A DNA stretch of 64,000 nucleotides, from assembly GCA_028274465.1 (NCBI GenBank), contig CM051455.1:40875129-40939128 (forward strand), read 5' to 3'. Every line of letters begins with the position of its first letter. Position 1 is the stretch's first letter. Under the pieces are notes generated by a model. It had not been told where the DNA came from and made no database searches. It saw only the letters and a list, made by a program, of their open reading frames with translations. Of this stretch, positions 50,667 through 62,054 are shown in pieces. The DNA is from Plantago ovata. Lineage: Eukaryota > Streptophyta > Magnoliopsida > Lamiales > Plantaginaceae. A program made the position numbers and the translations under genes.

Positions 50667-53600
50667 ATCCCCCACATGAAGAAAACTTCATGGCATAATC
50701 CAACGATTGATCCCTGCATAGGATAGGTAGGTGTCGCCACCTTTGAACCTTCCCTTTTAAAATATACACCTTCTTTACTGGCTAACAGTAGACAACGATG
50801 TCCTTGAACTGATCTGCCGTTTGTGTAAATGATAGTGCATACTACACAGATACATCTCTAGCATCATTCCGTTCTCATGGTTGTGTTCATTTTGGCCGTG
50901 AAACACCGTTTTGGTTCTGCGAGAGTTTACAAGAATTTGGGATCTAATTCTTGTTGAAGCGGCCCTCACTTCACTCTAACATAGGTGATTCTCTTTTCCA
51001 TGTAACTATATTACCAATAGGAATCATTAAAACCCTTGCGGTTAACCTCTTTACCTTGAGTCTCTATATAGGTGAAACCCACACAGTGAACTCCTTCCTT
51101 GATGCAATTAGGTTGTCCCTTTTGAACCTAGATCTTGGGATCTCCAGTCAACTAGGTTGGGTTTTTCCTTCGCATCAACAGTTGGTCAACGTCTTCAATC
51201 CCATTCCAAGAAGACTTTGCCACCATCTCATGACATAAAACTATAGTTAGTCTACGGATCCGCTTTATTATCTTTAGACCTCACAAGCCTAGCAAGATAA
51301 TTTCAGTCATGAGAATTTGTGTAACGGGCTTATGTCTAGACTTACCGTTATACAAATTACTTTGATCTCTACCAATTACAAAATTGGTTGTACAATGCAA
51401 ACTTGTTGCTTGGCACAAGTTTAGGCCAACATGGAAGACTCATATAAATAGCAACTCGGCTTTCTTTGCACCTAAGTCCAACACAATGGACTTTACTTCC
51501 ATCATGGATCTTCTATAACATCTTGTTCATAGAATTTTCAAGAAATTTCTCACCCCCACAGGTGAAGATATTATCCATTAGTGGATTTACAATTCTTGGA
51601 ACTCGTGATCCAGTTTGCATCTACATATCTTTATCGCACAACTTGCTATTTTGAACACTTTAGCCCACAAGCCCGATAAAATCTCAAGTACTTTGGTACT
51701 TCTCGTTATAGTCTTTCGCAACTCACTTCGGGATTTTTCATGTGACAGCTTAGTTCACTCACAACAAAGGCCAAACCATGCCTTGTGCAATTTTATCAAG
51801 TCCAATAGGCTTTCACATTTTCTAGAGTATTCAACACATGAGATACTCCTTGACCAATGTTCTTAGCAAAATATACATTTTAACCAAAGATATTCTAGTC
51901 ACTTCATGACTATCCTTGTTAAAATTCTCCATAACCTCAACCACATGGTGAGATTAGCTCAACAACACCCATCGGTTGTTTATAGAATATCAATCCCCAA
52001 GGATTGCTTCAACTAGACCGAAGTCCTACATATAAAATCTAGATATCAAGGTATCCTTCGTAGATTTGATCATCATGTCATTACTAATGATAGTCAAATC
52101 GTTTACATAAAGGTATAAAATGGGATAGCCACTTTTCAACTCTTTCATGTAAAATTACTTATCATTTTCATAAATGACAAACTCCTTTCCATCATGGCAT
52201 TAGGGTTTCATATGCCACTAATTTTGTTTCAAGCCACATAAAGACTTTACCAATTTACAAATCTTATTTTCAAGTTCACGTACAAGAAAAGTCTATGGTC
52301 TTGCCATACAAATCTCTTCTTCTAAATTATCATTTAGAGAAACCATCTATACATCCAATTCAATTGCCCAAAGTAGCAATTATCTTTCATATGGATGTTA
52401 CTCTTGACACAATCAAATTGAGTCACTATGGTCTCAACCATCTTTAGCGGTAAACTAGTATTGCTTTATGTTTATCAATAGTTCAACTTGTTTCAATTTC
52501 CCTTGAAAGACATACTTGAAAACTAGTAGTTTTCTTCCTTGATGAAGATCCAATAGCCTTCGAGTATGAATTTCTCAAAATTGAATTACTTCCACTATTG
52601 ATAGTTTTTTACAACAAAGTTTTTCAACCAAGGTCTCAACCTTTTTCGCAACTTTGAGGTTCACTCTCTAGCATGTAAGTCAAGAACTTAGGATCAAACC
52701 ACTGTTTCAATTCTTGCTTATTTTCTATGTTTCATTCTAACCATGTATGTCACACCATGTGACCATTTAGAAAAATATTTTGTAACATCTTCTAATTTCA
52801 TGTGGAACCACATCCACCAAGAATGAAACTTTATTCATTATCATATTCTTGTGCACATCTATAACCATAGATTTCACCACCAAGAACTGATAAACAATAT
52901 TTCTATATGCATATCCAAGTAAAATGCACTCAACAATTTCAAGTCCTTACTTAACCTTTAAAGGTAAAGGAACCACACATCCCTACACTCACAAGTGTAT
53001 CTCAAAGTGATTTTATCTTTTCATGCCTTGGCATGTAACTTACCCCCACATTTCTCGAATCATGGGAGAAGTATGGCATTTCATAATTCTTTCAAGACAT
53101 TATTTCTTTCAAATGCCATTTTGGATGAAGGGGCTAAGGAGCATTAGTCTCATATTTTATGCAACTAAGTGCATAAATATAATCAAATGGCGAATCAACT
53201 TCCAAACCACGATTACTCCTATCACTTAACCTTATTGTTAAGTTTCTCAACATCCTTTTTATAGAGAACAATTTCTCCATAATTTCATTTTTACTCTTTA
53301 GAAGATGACCGTGGTGTCATCATCTACAAAAGTAATAACATTTTTTACTACCACACATATTAAACCACACACACTTGTATGATTTAAACAAAGTGGTTTA
53401 GTTTTCTTTTAACACAATGAAAAGAATAATTCATCAACATCATACATTCACATGTATAAATCAATTCAAGTTATTACACTTCTCCTTTCAACACATTAAA
53501 AGGAATTTGACAACTTTTCTTTGCCACATTTTTCACACTTGAATGTGATATCTATGTGCAATGAAATTGAACATTTCAAGTTAATCATTGTACTCAAAAT

Positions 53601-54994
53601 AATTAACATGTCCAAATCTTCCATTTCCAAACGCATCAAGCAATTAGAATTCATAACTTTTACATTAGCTTTAATGCTAACATCATCACATTGATGTTGA
53701 ACATGCCTTTAGCAATATAATCTTGGCCAACATAAACACTCTTTCGTGGTTTTAAGAGACTAAAATAAAATACATATGTCATACTTGATTAGGAGAGAAT
53801 AAATTTTTCATAATATTATAGACACACAATACTTTGTCAAAACCAACTTGATCCAAGATGTCATTTCAAAATCATTTTCTCATGACCTTGATGCCATAAG
53901 GTTTCAATTCTCTATGTACCATGTTTTTCAACAACCTCAATTTCGTCCAATTGAGTAAACATAGTTTTTGTCAAACGACACATGACTAGTAGCACTAGTG
54001 CCAATGAACCACCTCTTGGTGTTCAACCTCACAAGGTTCACCTCATGTAAAACAATACATAGGCTTCACAATCCATGACCTTTGCCAATCCAATGTTACA
54101 CTCACACTCAAGAGCTACACAAGCCTCTATGGTGAGATAACACATAAGACCCAACATGGTCAAATGTTCATCATTTGTTAAACTCATCCACAACAGCTAC
54201 AAAAGCTTCTATGATGAGATAACTCACAAGATCCAACATGATCAAGTACCCATATTTTGTTGAGAATTCACAAGCCATCTTGATGTATGAAACACATTCT
54301 CAAATGGTATGATAATCAACATAACCATATTGTCACTTCTCATTTGGAATTCACAAGAATACTTTAACAAGAATTCTACAACATAAACTTCAACAAAACT
54401 TTTCCAAATAGTGACAACAACAAAAGCTTACTAAAATGTAATCTCATGCCTTGTAATTCCAAAAGAATTTTGCAACAACAACAAAGAACAACAATCCTAC
54501 AAACCATTTACATGCCAATTACAACATGCATACTAGATAATCTTAGTTTCACAAGAAACTACATTTACTAGATTACATTTCATAAAAACTTTTAAACGCA
54601 TTATACTAAATGAATCATGCTCAAACCAATCACCATATCATCAAGACTTGTAAACGAACTCAAACAAATATCCAAAACAAGAAATACTTACTTGACATCC
54701 ATTCAAGAATTTTCCCTAACCTTTGTGTTTGGCTATTGAGATTAGAGTGTTCATGACAATGATCCTTGCACCATCGGTCAACCAACCTTCTCAATCTTCA
54801 TATTGATCCTTGCACTATGGATCAAATCAATCTTCCATAAATCATTACGAGAATACTCCAAATGTATATCGGCAATGATTCTTTCGCCATTTCCTATCAA
54901 AGAAAACAAGCAAGTTAGTATTTTCGAATCAACAAGGGATTAATCCACTCAAATCCAAGGATAAGAGAAGATTAACGATATTTTGCTTTAAGAT
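50667..54994 (-). pseudogene. Decayed copia gag-pol region
   Basis: 4.3 kb with no long open frame on either strand. Recognisable minus-strand peptides are WFIGTSATSHVS (protease region), GLEIVECILLGYAYRN (integrase C-terminal region), EEEICMARP and KICKLVKSLCGLKQ (RT), and YVNDLTIISNDMMIKSTKD (RT active-site region). Stops interrupt each. Confidence 0.8.
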
Positions 54995-56033
54995 TGTAAA
55001 ACATAATGAATCAAAAATACATATAATTAGCTTGTACAAAATAGGAAATGCAAAGAAATAACGACATAAAAAGAACTCTCTTCCTGTTTCACAAAACACA
55101 TTTGCATGAAGATTGAATTCGAGGCCTGCACGGACGCAGTCTCCTTAAAGCAAAATACGCCCTCTCACTACGGTGCTTGAGACGTTGAGCGGCTGCTTCC
55201 CAAGATACAACGAATTCCGAGATCACTTAGCCGCACAAGCTAGCAATCTCCAGCGAACGAGAACTAATGCCTGAATTATGCATAAGGGGAGAAGAAGAGA
55301 ATAGAATAGGGAGGTTTTTTCTCTTCTTCTATTTCTTTGGATATTTTTCTTACATGTCTTACATCTCATATATCTTGTATATGTTCTATCTCTTTACATG
55401 TAAGTGAGACCTCTTTATATATGTGAGCATGGAGTATGTAACTCCCAAGTCCTTAAGTGCCTTTCATGTCATCTCATAAGTGTCCATCAATATAAAATAT
55501 TTGGAGCATTATGGATGACAACAAATGTCATGTAAATGACAACAAATGTCATGTTAAATATTTGTAACTCCCATGAGTTACAAAAGCTAACATGGGTCAA
55601 CATCCTTCTAGAAGGTCTTGAGAGGTTGAACCAGCAAAAACCCGGTTTGGTTCACATTCCATGTTCGAGGGTCGCGATCCACTCGTACACAAGTCCTCTA
55701 GTTTCGTGTACCAATCTGATCAGGATTGTACTCAACTCATCTAGCTACACCACTTGGACACCAAGTAGTAACTAGTAGATTATAAACTAGAGACTTCACT
55801 TTATCTCAAGCAATGTGGGGCACACCCACACAACCTTCTTACTTTAAGAACTTATTTCTCACTAACCCAAAGTCCATTATGGGTATCTAATATATCCATT
55901 TGAAGCTCATACGAAGTAGTTTTCGGATATATATTACTTTATCTTAATTACTCAATAATTAAGAAATGGTCTCCAAATAAATAAACCACAAAAGGTATTA
56001 TTTATTTATCATTTTTCTTCATAATTTCCGACA
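54995..56033 (-). repeat. 5' LTR of the copia element (1039 bp)
   Basis: Partner of 49628-50666. The plus-strand left edge is TGTAAAACATAATG and the right edge TTTCCGACA (TTTCCAACA in the other copy). Confidence 0.93.
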
Positions 56034-57063
56034 AATTCTACATAGGATAGAGACAATCAAGAAAGATCCAGACTACACCGGCAACAATACCAAGTGGTTT
56101 GAGATGAGCGATGAGGAGTTGCTTCGAACATTAAATATCCCCTGCTCCAAACTTGGAGAAGATCGTTATCATATCTTGGAACTACGCCTCTATGCAACCG
56201 AACTTGCCATGACCCAAGTAAGTACTAGCTTGTACACTATACTAGTTTCATTCTTAATTATTATATACTAGCATTATTATTACCTTCATTAATTAGTACT
56301 ATTTCAACTCAGCACAGCTATTTCTTTCTTTCTTTAGGGATTTGGTGTGACCATGATTTCAAGGGCTGATGTGCGTCACTGTGAGTGGATATATCCAGAA
56401 TGCTGGCGTCCTAAGTATGGTCCAGGGCCATGTTATGAGCTTTTGGTTGTGGCAGACTCTGCCATTAAATTTTACAACAGCATGAACAAAAATGAGTTTC
56501 GAGTTGAGAACGTGTGCTATTAATTCACGGTGGGGCATCGCTGAGATGAAATATTACATCACATTCACCGCAACAGATGAGGAGGAATCAGCAACTACTA
56601 CAGGCAAAACGACCTTCCAAGCTAAGGTTGCGACTGTACCCGACCCCAACTATTTACTTGCAGTTGAGTTTTGCAGGATTAAAGGCGACCACCACATGAA
56701 CGCTGCTACTGGATTTAACTTTTGGAATCATATTTAGAAGGAAGTCGGATTTTATATATCTGTGCCTGTGATTTTTACATTTTGTAGACTTACCATCGTG
56801 ATTTGACTGCTTTCTTTAATCTATTTACCATCATATTATTAATTATTAATTATTTCTTCGTTCAGTTTCAGTTTCAATTTGTCCACTTAAATTAAGTTTT
56901 AATTTCGTTTGATTCACTTGAGTTTTAACGAAAAGAATATACTCTATTTCCTAGACAATTATGGATAAATTTGTTAATTCAGGGCCCGAATTTCCTCCAT
57001 TGAAATCCCGGGGTGTAGAATAGATAATATCCACATCCCCTTCTCCTTTGTCCCAAAAGTCCC

Positions 57064-58947
57064 ATGTCTTCAGTCCATTTCCTCCTACCCGCACATGGAC
57101 CCGGATCATTACCCTTATCCACAGCTAAATCTACACCATCAAAGAACCTCGACTTCTGTTCAACCATAGCAGAGCTCAAACAGTACCACTCCCAGCTCAT
57201 CAAACTGGGTCTGGGGTTAGATAATGACGCCATGGGCCGGGTCATAAAATTCTGTGCTATAACAGATTCTGGACAAATGAACTACGCACTCAAACTGTTC
57301 GACACATTGCCTCAACCAGATGCTTTCATCTACAACACACTCTTCCGAGGCTATTTACAGGCAAAGCTTTATAGAAACTGCATTGTTCTTTACTCCAACA
57401 TGCTGGAAAGGTTTGTTGTGCCGAATAAGTTCTCTTTTCCTCCTGTTTTACGAGCTTGTTCCGTTGACACTGCTGTTCAAGAAGGGAAGCAAGTTCATGC
57501 TCAAGTGATTAAACTCGGGTTTGGGCAGGACCCCTTTTGTCAGAACAATTTGATTCATATGTATGTGAGTTCTGGTTCTTTGGTTGAAGCTGAAAGGGTG
57601 TTTCATACTCTGGTCGATAAAGATAGTGTTTCTTGGACTACGTTGATTAGCGGTTATTCCCGAATGGAGCGGATTGATGAGGCGTTGAGAGTATTTGAAT
57701 CCATGACAGTAAAGACCCCGGCTGCTTGGAATGCAGTGGTCGCGGCTCATGTGCAGAATGGTCGGCTTCGTGAAGCGTTTGCTTTGTTTGATAGGATGAG
57801 GGAGGAAAATGTAGTGATGGATAACATTGTAGCTATTAGTATGTTATCGGCATGTACAAGGCTTGGTGCATTGAAGCAAGGGGAGACGATATATGAGTAT
57901 ATTCGGAGTAATGCAATTAAAATGGATTCCAAGCTAGCAACTACGGTTATCGACATGTTTTGCAAATGTGGAAGTTTAAACAAGGCATTTGAGGTATTTA
58001 ATCATCTCCCGAAGAAAGGTCTTTCATCCTGGAACTGTATGATTGGTGGATTCGCCATGCATGGGCAAGGCAAAGCTGCAATTGAGCTTTTGAAAAGAAT
58101 GGAAGAGGATAGTGGTGTAACCCCTGATTACATTACATTTGTTAACGTACTAAGCGCTTGTGCTCATTCTGGGATGGTACACGAAGGGAGATTTTATTTT
58201 CGCTACATGAGTGAGGTATACGGGATTGCTCCTGGGATGGAGCATTATGGATGTTTGGTGGATTTGTTGGGAAGAGCCGGATTGCTTGAGGAAGCGAAGA
58301 GAGTTGTACATGATATGCCTATGAAACCCGATGTTGGCGTCTTGGGTGCCCTTCTTGGCGCTTGTAGAATCCATGGGAACGTTGACATGGGGGAAGAGAT
58401 TGGGAGGGAGGTGATTGAATTAGAGCCCAACAATGGCGGGCGGTATGTGTTATTGGCTAATCTCTACGCTAAAGCAGGTAGATGGGATGATGTCGCGAAT
58501 ATAAGGAAGTTGATGAACGATAGAGGAGTTAGGAAGAGCACTGGGTATTCAGTTATTGAAGTGGAAGGTATTTTAAATGAATTCATAGCGGGTGGGAGGG
58601 CTCATCGGGAGGTTAAGGAGATATATGCGAAAGTTGAAGAGATGTTGGTTCGGATTAAGGATTTTGGCTATGTGCTGGATGCTGATGGGACTTTACACGG
58701 TGAATACGAGGAGGAGAGTGAGAATCCATTAAACTACCATAGTGAGAAACTGGCTATAGCTTTCGGGTTGTTAAGAACAAGACCAGGGGAAGTGATTCAT
58801 GTGACGAAGAACTTGAGGGTATGTAAAGATTGCCACCAGGCGAGCAAGCTGATTTCCAAGGTTTATGATAGGGAGATAATCGTGAGAGATAGGAACCGTT
58901 TCCATCATTTTAAAGGAGGTGAGTGTTCATGTAAAGATTACTGGTAA
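57064..58947 (+). CDS. Pentatricopeptide repeat protein, PLS-E-DYW class (RNA editing factor)
   Basis: Intronless, 627 residues, typical of DYW proteins. These bind organelle transcripts through PPR repeats and convert specific C to U with the DYW deaminase domain. PLS repeats run from about residue 75 to 450 (for example AFIYNTLFRGYLQ, DSVSWTTLISGYSRM, PAAWNAVVAAHVQNG, LSSWNCMIGGFAMHG, TFVNVLSACAHSGMV). The E region includes YVLLANLYAKAGRWDD and STGYSVIEVEG. The deaminase has HSE (His559, Glu561) and CKDCH (Cys587, Cys590), and the protein ends CSCKDYW. Leader residues 1-30 are Ser/Pro-rich with few acids, compatible with organelle targeting. Start is the ATG before SSVHFLLP. The target editing site is unknown. 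It lies 326 bases after the pseudogene. Confidence 0.95.
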   Translation: MSSVHFLLPAHGPGSLPLSTAKSTPSKNLDFCSTIAELKQYHSQLIKLGLGLDNDAMGRVIKFCAITDSGQMNYALKLFDTLPQPDAFIYNTLFRGYLQAKLYRNCIVLYSNMLERFVVPNKFSFPPVLRACSVDTAVQEGKQVHAQVIKLGFGQDPFCQNNLIHMYVSSGSLVEAERVFHTLVDKDSVSWTTLISGYSRMERIDEALRVFESMTVKTPAAWNAVVAAHVQNGRLREAFALFDRMREENVVMDNIVAISMLSACTRLGALKQGETIYEYIRSNAIKMDSKLATTVIDMFCKCGSLNKAFEVFNHLPKKGLSSWNCMIGGFAMHGQGKAAIELLKRMEEDSGVTPDYITFVNVLSACAHSGMVHEGRFYFRYMSEVYGIAPGMEHYGCLVDLLGRAGLLEEAKRVVHDMPMKPDVGVLGALLGACRIHGNVDMGEEIGREVIELEPNNGGRYVLLANLYAKAGRWDDVANIRKLMNDRGVRKSTGYSVIEVEGILNEFIAGGRAHREVKEIYAKVEEMLVRIKDFGYVLDADGTLHGEYEEESENPLNYHSEKLAIAFGLLRTRPGEVIHVTKNLRVCKDCHQASKLISKVYDREIIVRDRNRFHHFKGGECSCKDYW

Positions 58948-59086
58948 AATAGTAGTAGTACTGTATGTATGATAGGAATATGTTCCATCCAAGGTTTACA
59001 TGGGTTGCGATTGCGATGTGCCACTTCTAATCGCTTTTAGTCGTTTGAATCACACACACTGTTCGGGGGTAAATCATACTAGTATC
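58948..59086 (+). other. 3' flank of the PPR gene
   Basis: Short spacer up to the hAT MITE; no element recognised. The MITE may supply the PPR transcript's 3' end. Confidence 0.3.
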
Positions 59087-59882
59087 TGAAGATGAGCACC
59101 GGTGGTAATGGTAAAAAAAAACCTCTAACCGTTTACCACACCGTTCGCGTGCGGTTAGCAATTTTCCTAACCGTTTACCGTACAAAAATGTGCGGTAACC
59201 GTTACCGTTGGTAATGTAAAAAATGGTAACCGTACCGTTGGTAAAATGGTTACCGCTCCTAAAATGATAACACGATTTAATATTTAGAAAATCACCGATT
59301 TACATACAAGGAACAACATGTCATGAGAATAACAACTGAGAAATGTAATAAATCCATCATGTTTAAGAAATCCAACAATAGAATAAAGCATCAACATGTT
59401 ACATAAAACTCTGCTCTTTTAATCAATCAAATAACTAATATCAAAATGATAACAATGCCAAACTAATACAATTCTAATATAGTTGATGATGATTAATTAA
59501 TAGTTTAATACATTATACTTACCAAAAAAGATGGGTTGGGAACGGAGGAACTATATTGCACGGTGCTCAGAACAGATAAATATGTTGTGTTAGGCAGAAG
59601 AGAATATATAAACTAGGGTAAATCAAAACCTATGTTACTTTCCATATTGAACAATTATCTTAATTAAATAATATATTCTACTAAATATGTTATATTTGGG
59701 TGGTAAAAATAACGGTAACGGTTACCGGGGCTGCGGTATGGTAACCATACCGTAAAAGTGCGGTAAATCAAAAACAACAACCATTTTTACCGTTCGATTT
59801 TTTACGGTTACCATTACCGGTGATAAATTTACTGCTGGTAAATGGTAAACCGATGATAACGGTAAAATTTTGCTCATCCCTA
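59087..59882. mobile_element. hAT-type non-autonomous element with perfect 8-bp target duplication (796 bp)
   Basis: Flanked by CTAGTATC at 59079-59086 and 59883-59890. Terminal repeats TGAAGATGAGCA and, reverse complement, TAGGGATGAGCA fit hAT ends. About 170 bases at each side are dense in GGTAACCGTTACCG-type subterminal motifs, which in hAT elements bind transposase. The interior is AT-rich and non-coding. Confidence 0.88.
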
Positions 59883-61481
59883 CTAGTATCATGCAAACTT
59901 TAAGGCAAACAAAACATTATTTTTCCTTTTTTATTTAATTAATTAACTATGGCTTATTCACACAACATTAATTATCAAAGTAGTAGTATTTAATGTTTGT
60001 AGGCTGTAATTAGAAAAAACAAGTTGAGATGTGTAGTCCATTCCAGATTTTCTTTTCAAAGATAACTTAATTTCCTTTTCCTCTTCTTTCAGGTTTCAAA
60101 CATATCGATCATTGAATCTTTTCAAACTTAATCATCCCTTCTCAACTTAGTATGTCAGTGCACTGGCTTTCATTTTTCATTTTAAGTAAATCTTGATTAG
60201 TTTCAACTTGACTCTCATTGGTTCTTTTCACACTGCAATTATCTTTTAGGTCTTTAATGATGAACTAGTCTTTTACTTAGTGAGCTCTTCAAATCTAACA
60301 CCTAAATACAATATATAATATGATGCAAATAAACCAAATCATATACTAAATAAATTTAAAAATAGAGCAAGCAAGCATTCTTACTTTTTCACGGACGCTT
60401 ACACGGTTATCGCACGGACGGAAGAGAGTGAACACAGATAGATTGTTAAAGTGTAAAAGCGAAGAACGAGGGTTTATGATGGGGGGGGATGCTTAGTGGA
60501 TTCCCACGACTCCCTACCTGCGTGAAAATTGGTAGGGAACAGGCATCTATAGAAAAGAGCGAATCTACCCCAAACAAATTGATGTAAGTCAAAATTTCTA
60601 CGATTCCACTGCCCCCAAATCTACATTCCAAGAATAGTGTCTTATTCCTTGGTCAACTAAAAAATGAAATCTCTTAGTGTTGAGAGCTCAAGCAATGAAT
60701 AGTGTCTTATTCCTTGGTCAAAAAAAAAATAGTTCGTGGACCTGGATGTAATTCTGGGATTAAGGGGGTTGTATATGCAAAGTGGTGTCCCAAGAGGGAT
60801 ACCATATGATATTTACGCCTATTACAATATCTATCTAATCAATCCAACAACTAACTTTAATACCAAAATTTACTTTCACGAATACAATAATTAACACACT
60901 AAAATTTCTGATTTTTTTTCTAACAACAAGATTTATTAGAAAACATACAAGAAAGTAGATGGGTGCATTCGGATTGAATGATTTGAGGTTAGTTATATAC
61001 TCCTATGAAATATATATCTTAAATGAAAATAATGATGTATTCCCTACAAATTTAATTCGGGTTATTTCGGATTGAAATAGTCCATGTCACATTTAATTCG
61101 AATCGGATGAATTTCGGATTGTCTAATTCAGATAAAAAAAACTCGGATGCTTTTGAATCGGATGAATTCGGATCGGATTTTGAATCAAAGTTCAGATGTA
61201 AAAAAAAGGTTTGTGGGAGGCTTCGAATTTGAATTTAGATTGGGTCAGGTTTCGGATTCAGGTTTACCAGGTCTATGTACAAGGGGTATTTGGATTTTGT
61301 TTTTTTTAAGAAGTAGTGTTGGATTTCGACTCCTGATAATTGTGAAATTGACGGCAGAACTATAAATCACAGTAAAACAAAACTTGAATACATTATTATT
61401 ATTGATCAATCATCACTATTTACTACTACCAGTCTAATCTGCAGTACCAAAAAGAAAAACCTCAGAGTCGAGATCTCTCCA
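59883..61481 (+). promoter_or_regulatory. Intergenic DNA and TMCO1 promoter
   Basis: AT-rich. A 24-base unit (GAATAGTGTCTTATTCCTTG...) occurs twice, at about 60635 and 60698. 61040-61260 is full of degenerate TTCGGAT/GAATCGGATGAAT copies, like subterminal motifs of a hAT-type element whose ends were not found. The 100 bases before the TMCO1 ATG are the likely leader. Confidence 0.4.
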
Positions 61482-62054
61482 ATGGCGTCATCTCTATTCC
61501 CAGACCTAAAATACTCCGACAGCCTCACCGTGATATCCATCTCGCTCTGCACTGCCCTCATCTGTGAAGCCATATCATGGCTCCTAATCTACCGCACCGC
61601 CTCCTACAAATCCCTCAAATCATCCATCGACAAGGCCTCAAAAAAGCTCGAGACCATGAAGACCACCGAGACCACTAAGAAAACCTCCAAAGTCAAAAAA
61701 ATCGACCGCGTAGAGTCTTCCTTGAAGGAATCCAGCCGCGATCTGTCCATGTTCAAGTTCAAATCGGGCGCTGTTGTTGCCCTAGTTCTCTTCATGGTCT
61801 TCGGTTTGCTCAACAGCTTGTTCGAAGGGAAGCCTGTGGCTAAGATCCCCTTCGTTCCGATTAGATTGGTGCAGAAGATGAGCCATAGAGGTTTAGCTGG
61901 TGATGATATGACGGACTGTTCCATGGCCTTTCTGTATTTGCTGTGTTCTATTAGTATTAGGACTAATTTGCAGAAGTTTTTGGGATTTTCGCCTCCTCGT
62001 GGAGCTGCTGGTGCTGGATTCTTCCCCATGCCTGATGCTCCCAAGTCCAGCTGA
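61482..62054 (+). CDS. TMCO1: TMCO1 homologue (ER calcium load-activated channel / EMC3-superfamily protein)
   Basis: Intronless, 190 residues, close to the 188 of the human protein. TMCO1 is an ER membrane protein described as a Ca2+ leak channel active when stores overfill and as part of a multipass translocon with Sec61. Membrane segments: about 13-35 (VISISLCTALICEAISWLLIY), 94-112 (GAVVALVLFMVFGLLNSLF) and 145-160 (CSMAFLYLLCSISIR). Between the first two is a Lys-rich coiled coil (40-85). Conserved blocks include SRDLSM, FEGKPVAKIPF, LSHR-like MSHRGLAGDDMTDCS and SIRTNLQKFLG. The tail is Gly/Pro-rich. The start is the first ATG and gives the standard length. Confidence 0.92.
   Translation: MASSLFPDLKYSDSLTVISISLCTALICEAISWLLIYRTASYKSLKSSIDKASKKLETMKTTETTKKTSKVKKIDRVESSLKESSRDLSMFKFKSGAVVALVLFMVFGLLNSLFEGKPVAKIPFVPIRLVQKMSHRGLAGDDMTDCSMAFLYLLCSISIRTNLQKFLGFSPPRGAAGAGFFPMPDAPKSS

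Larger units (their letters stand above)
49628..56033 (-). mobile_element. Complete Ty1/copia retrotransposon with decayed genes, very young insertion
   Basis: 6406 bp, flanked by the 5-bp repeat AATTC (49623-49627 and 56034-56038). Transcribed on the minus strand: LTRs start TGTTGGAAATTATGAAG and the polypurine tract GTGGGGGA abuts the 3' LTR. Minus-strand pieces of protease (about 54040-53940), integrase (about 53000-52850, ECILLGYAYRNIVYQFLVV) and reverse transcriptase (52400-52050) occur in Ty1/copia order but are broken by stops and shifts. The protease DSGA-type site reads GTSA (53980-54002) and the RT YVDD reads YVND (52098-52109). The primer-binding site after the 5' LTR does not resemble the usual initiator-tRNA complement. 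Confidence 0.92.
49481..56737 (+). pseudogene. Cystatin-like-fold protein pseudogene, unit 2 (split by a copia element)
   Basis: The first part, 49481-49627, reads IDEVKRLNQERAQFLESIK then EELEMEEDSSLFNRNLDEVTK. The copia element follows. After it, 56039-56217 reads IETIKKDPDYTGNNTKWFEM then DEELLRTLN and ILELRLYATELAMTQ, with a donor (CAA|GTAAGT). Exon 56338-56737 reads GFGVTMISRADVRHC, ADSAIKFYN, VENVCY, then a four-base insertion relative to unit 1 brings a stop and frameshift before MKYYITFTA, TTFQAKVATVPDPNYLLAVE and FCRIKGDHH. Removing the retrotransposon leaves a TAG and a one-base shift near its site. Because unit 1's C-terminal VEFCRRK runs straight into unit 2, the ancestral gene may have encoded tandem domains. 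Confidence 0.55.
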
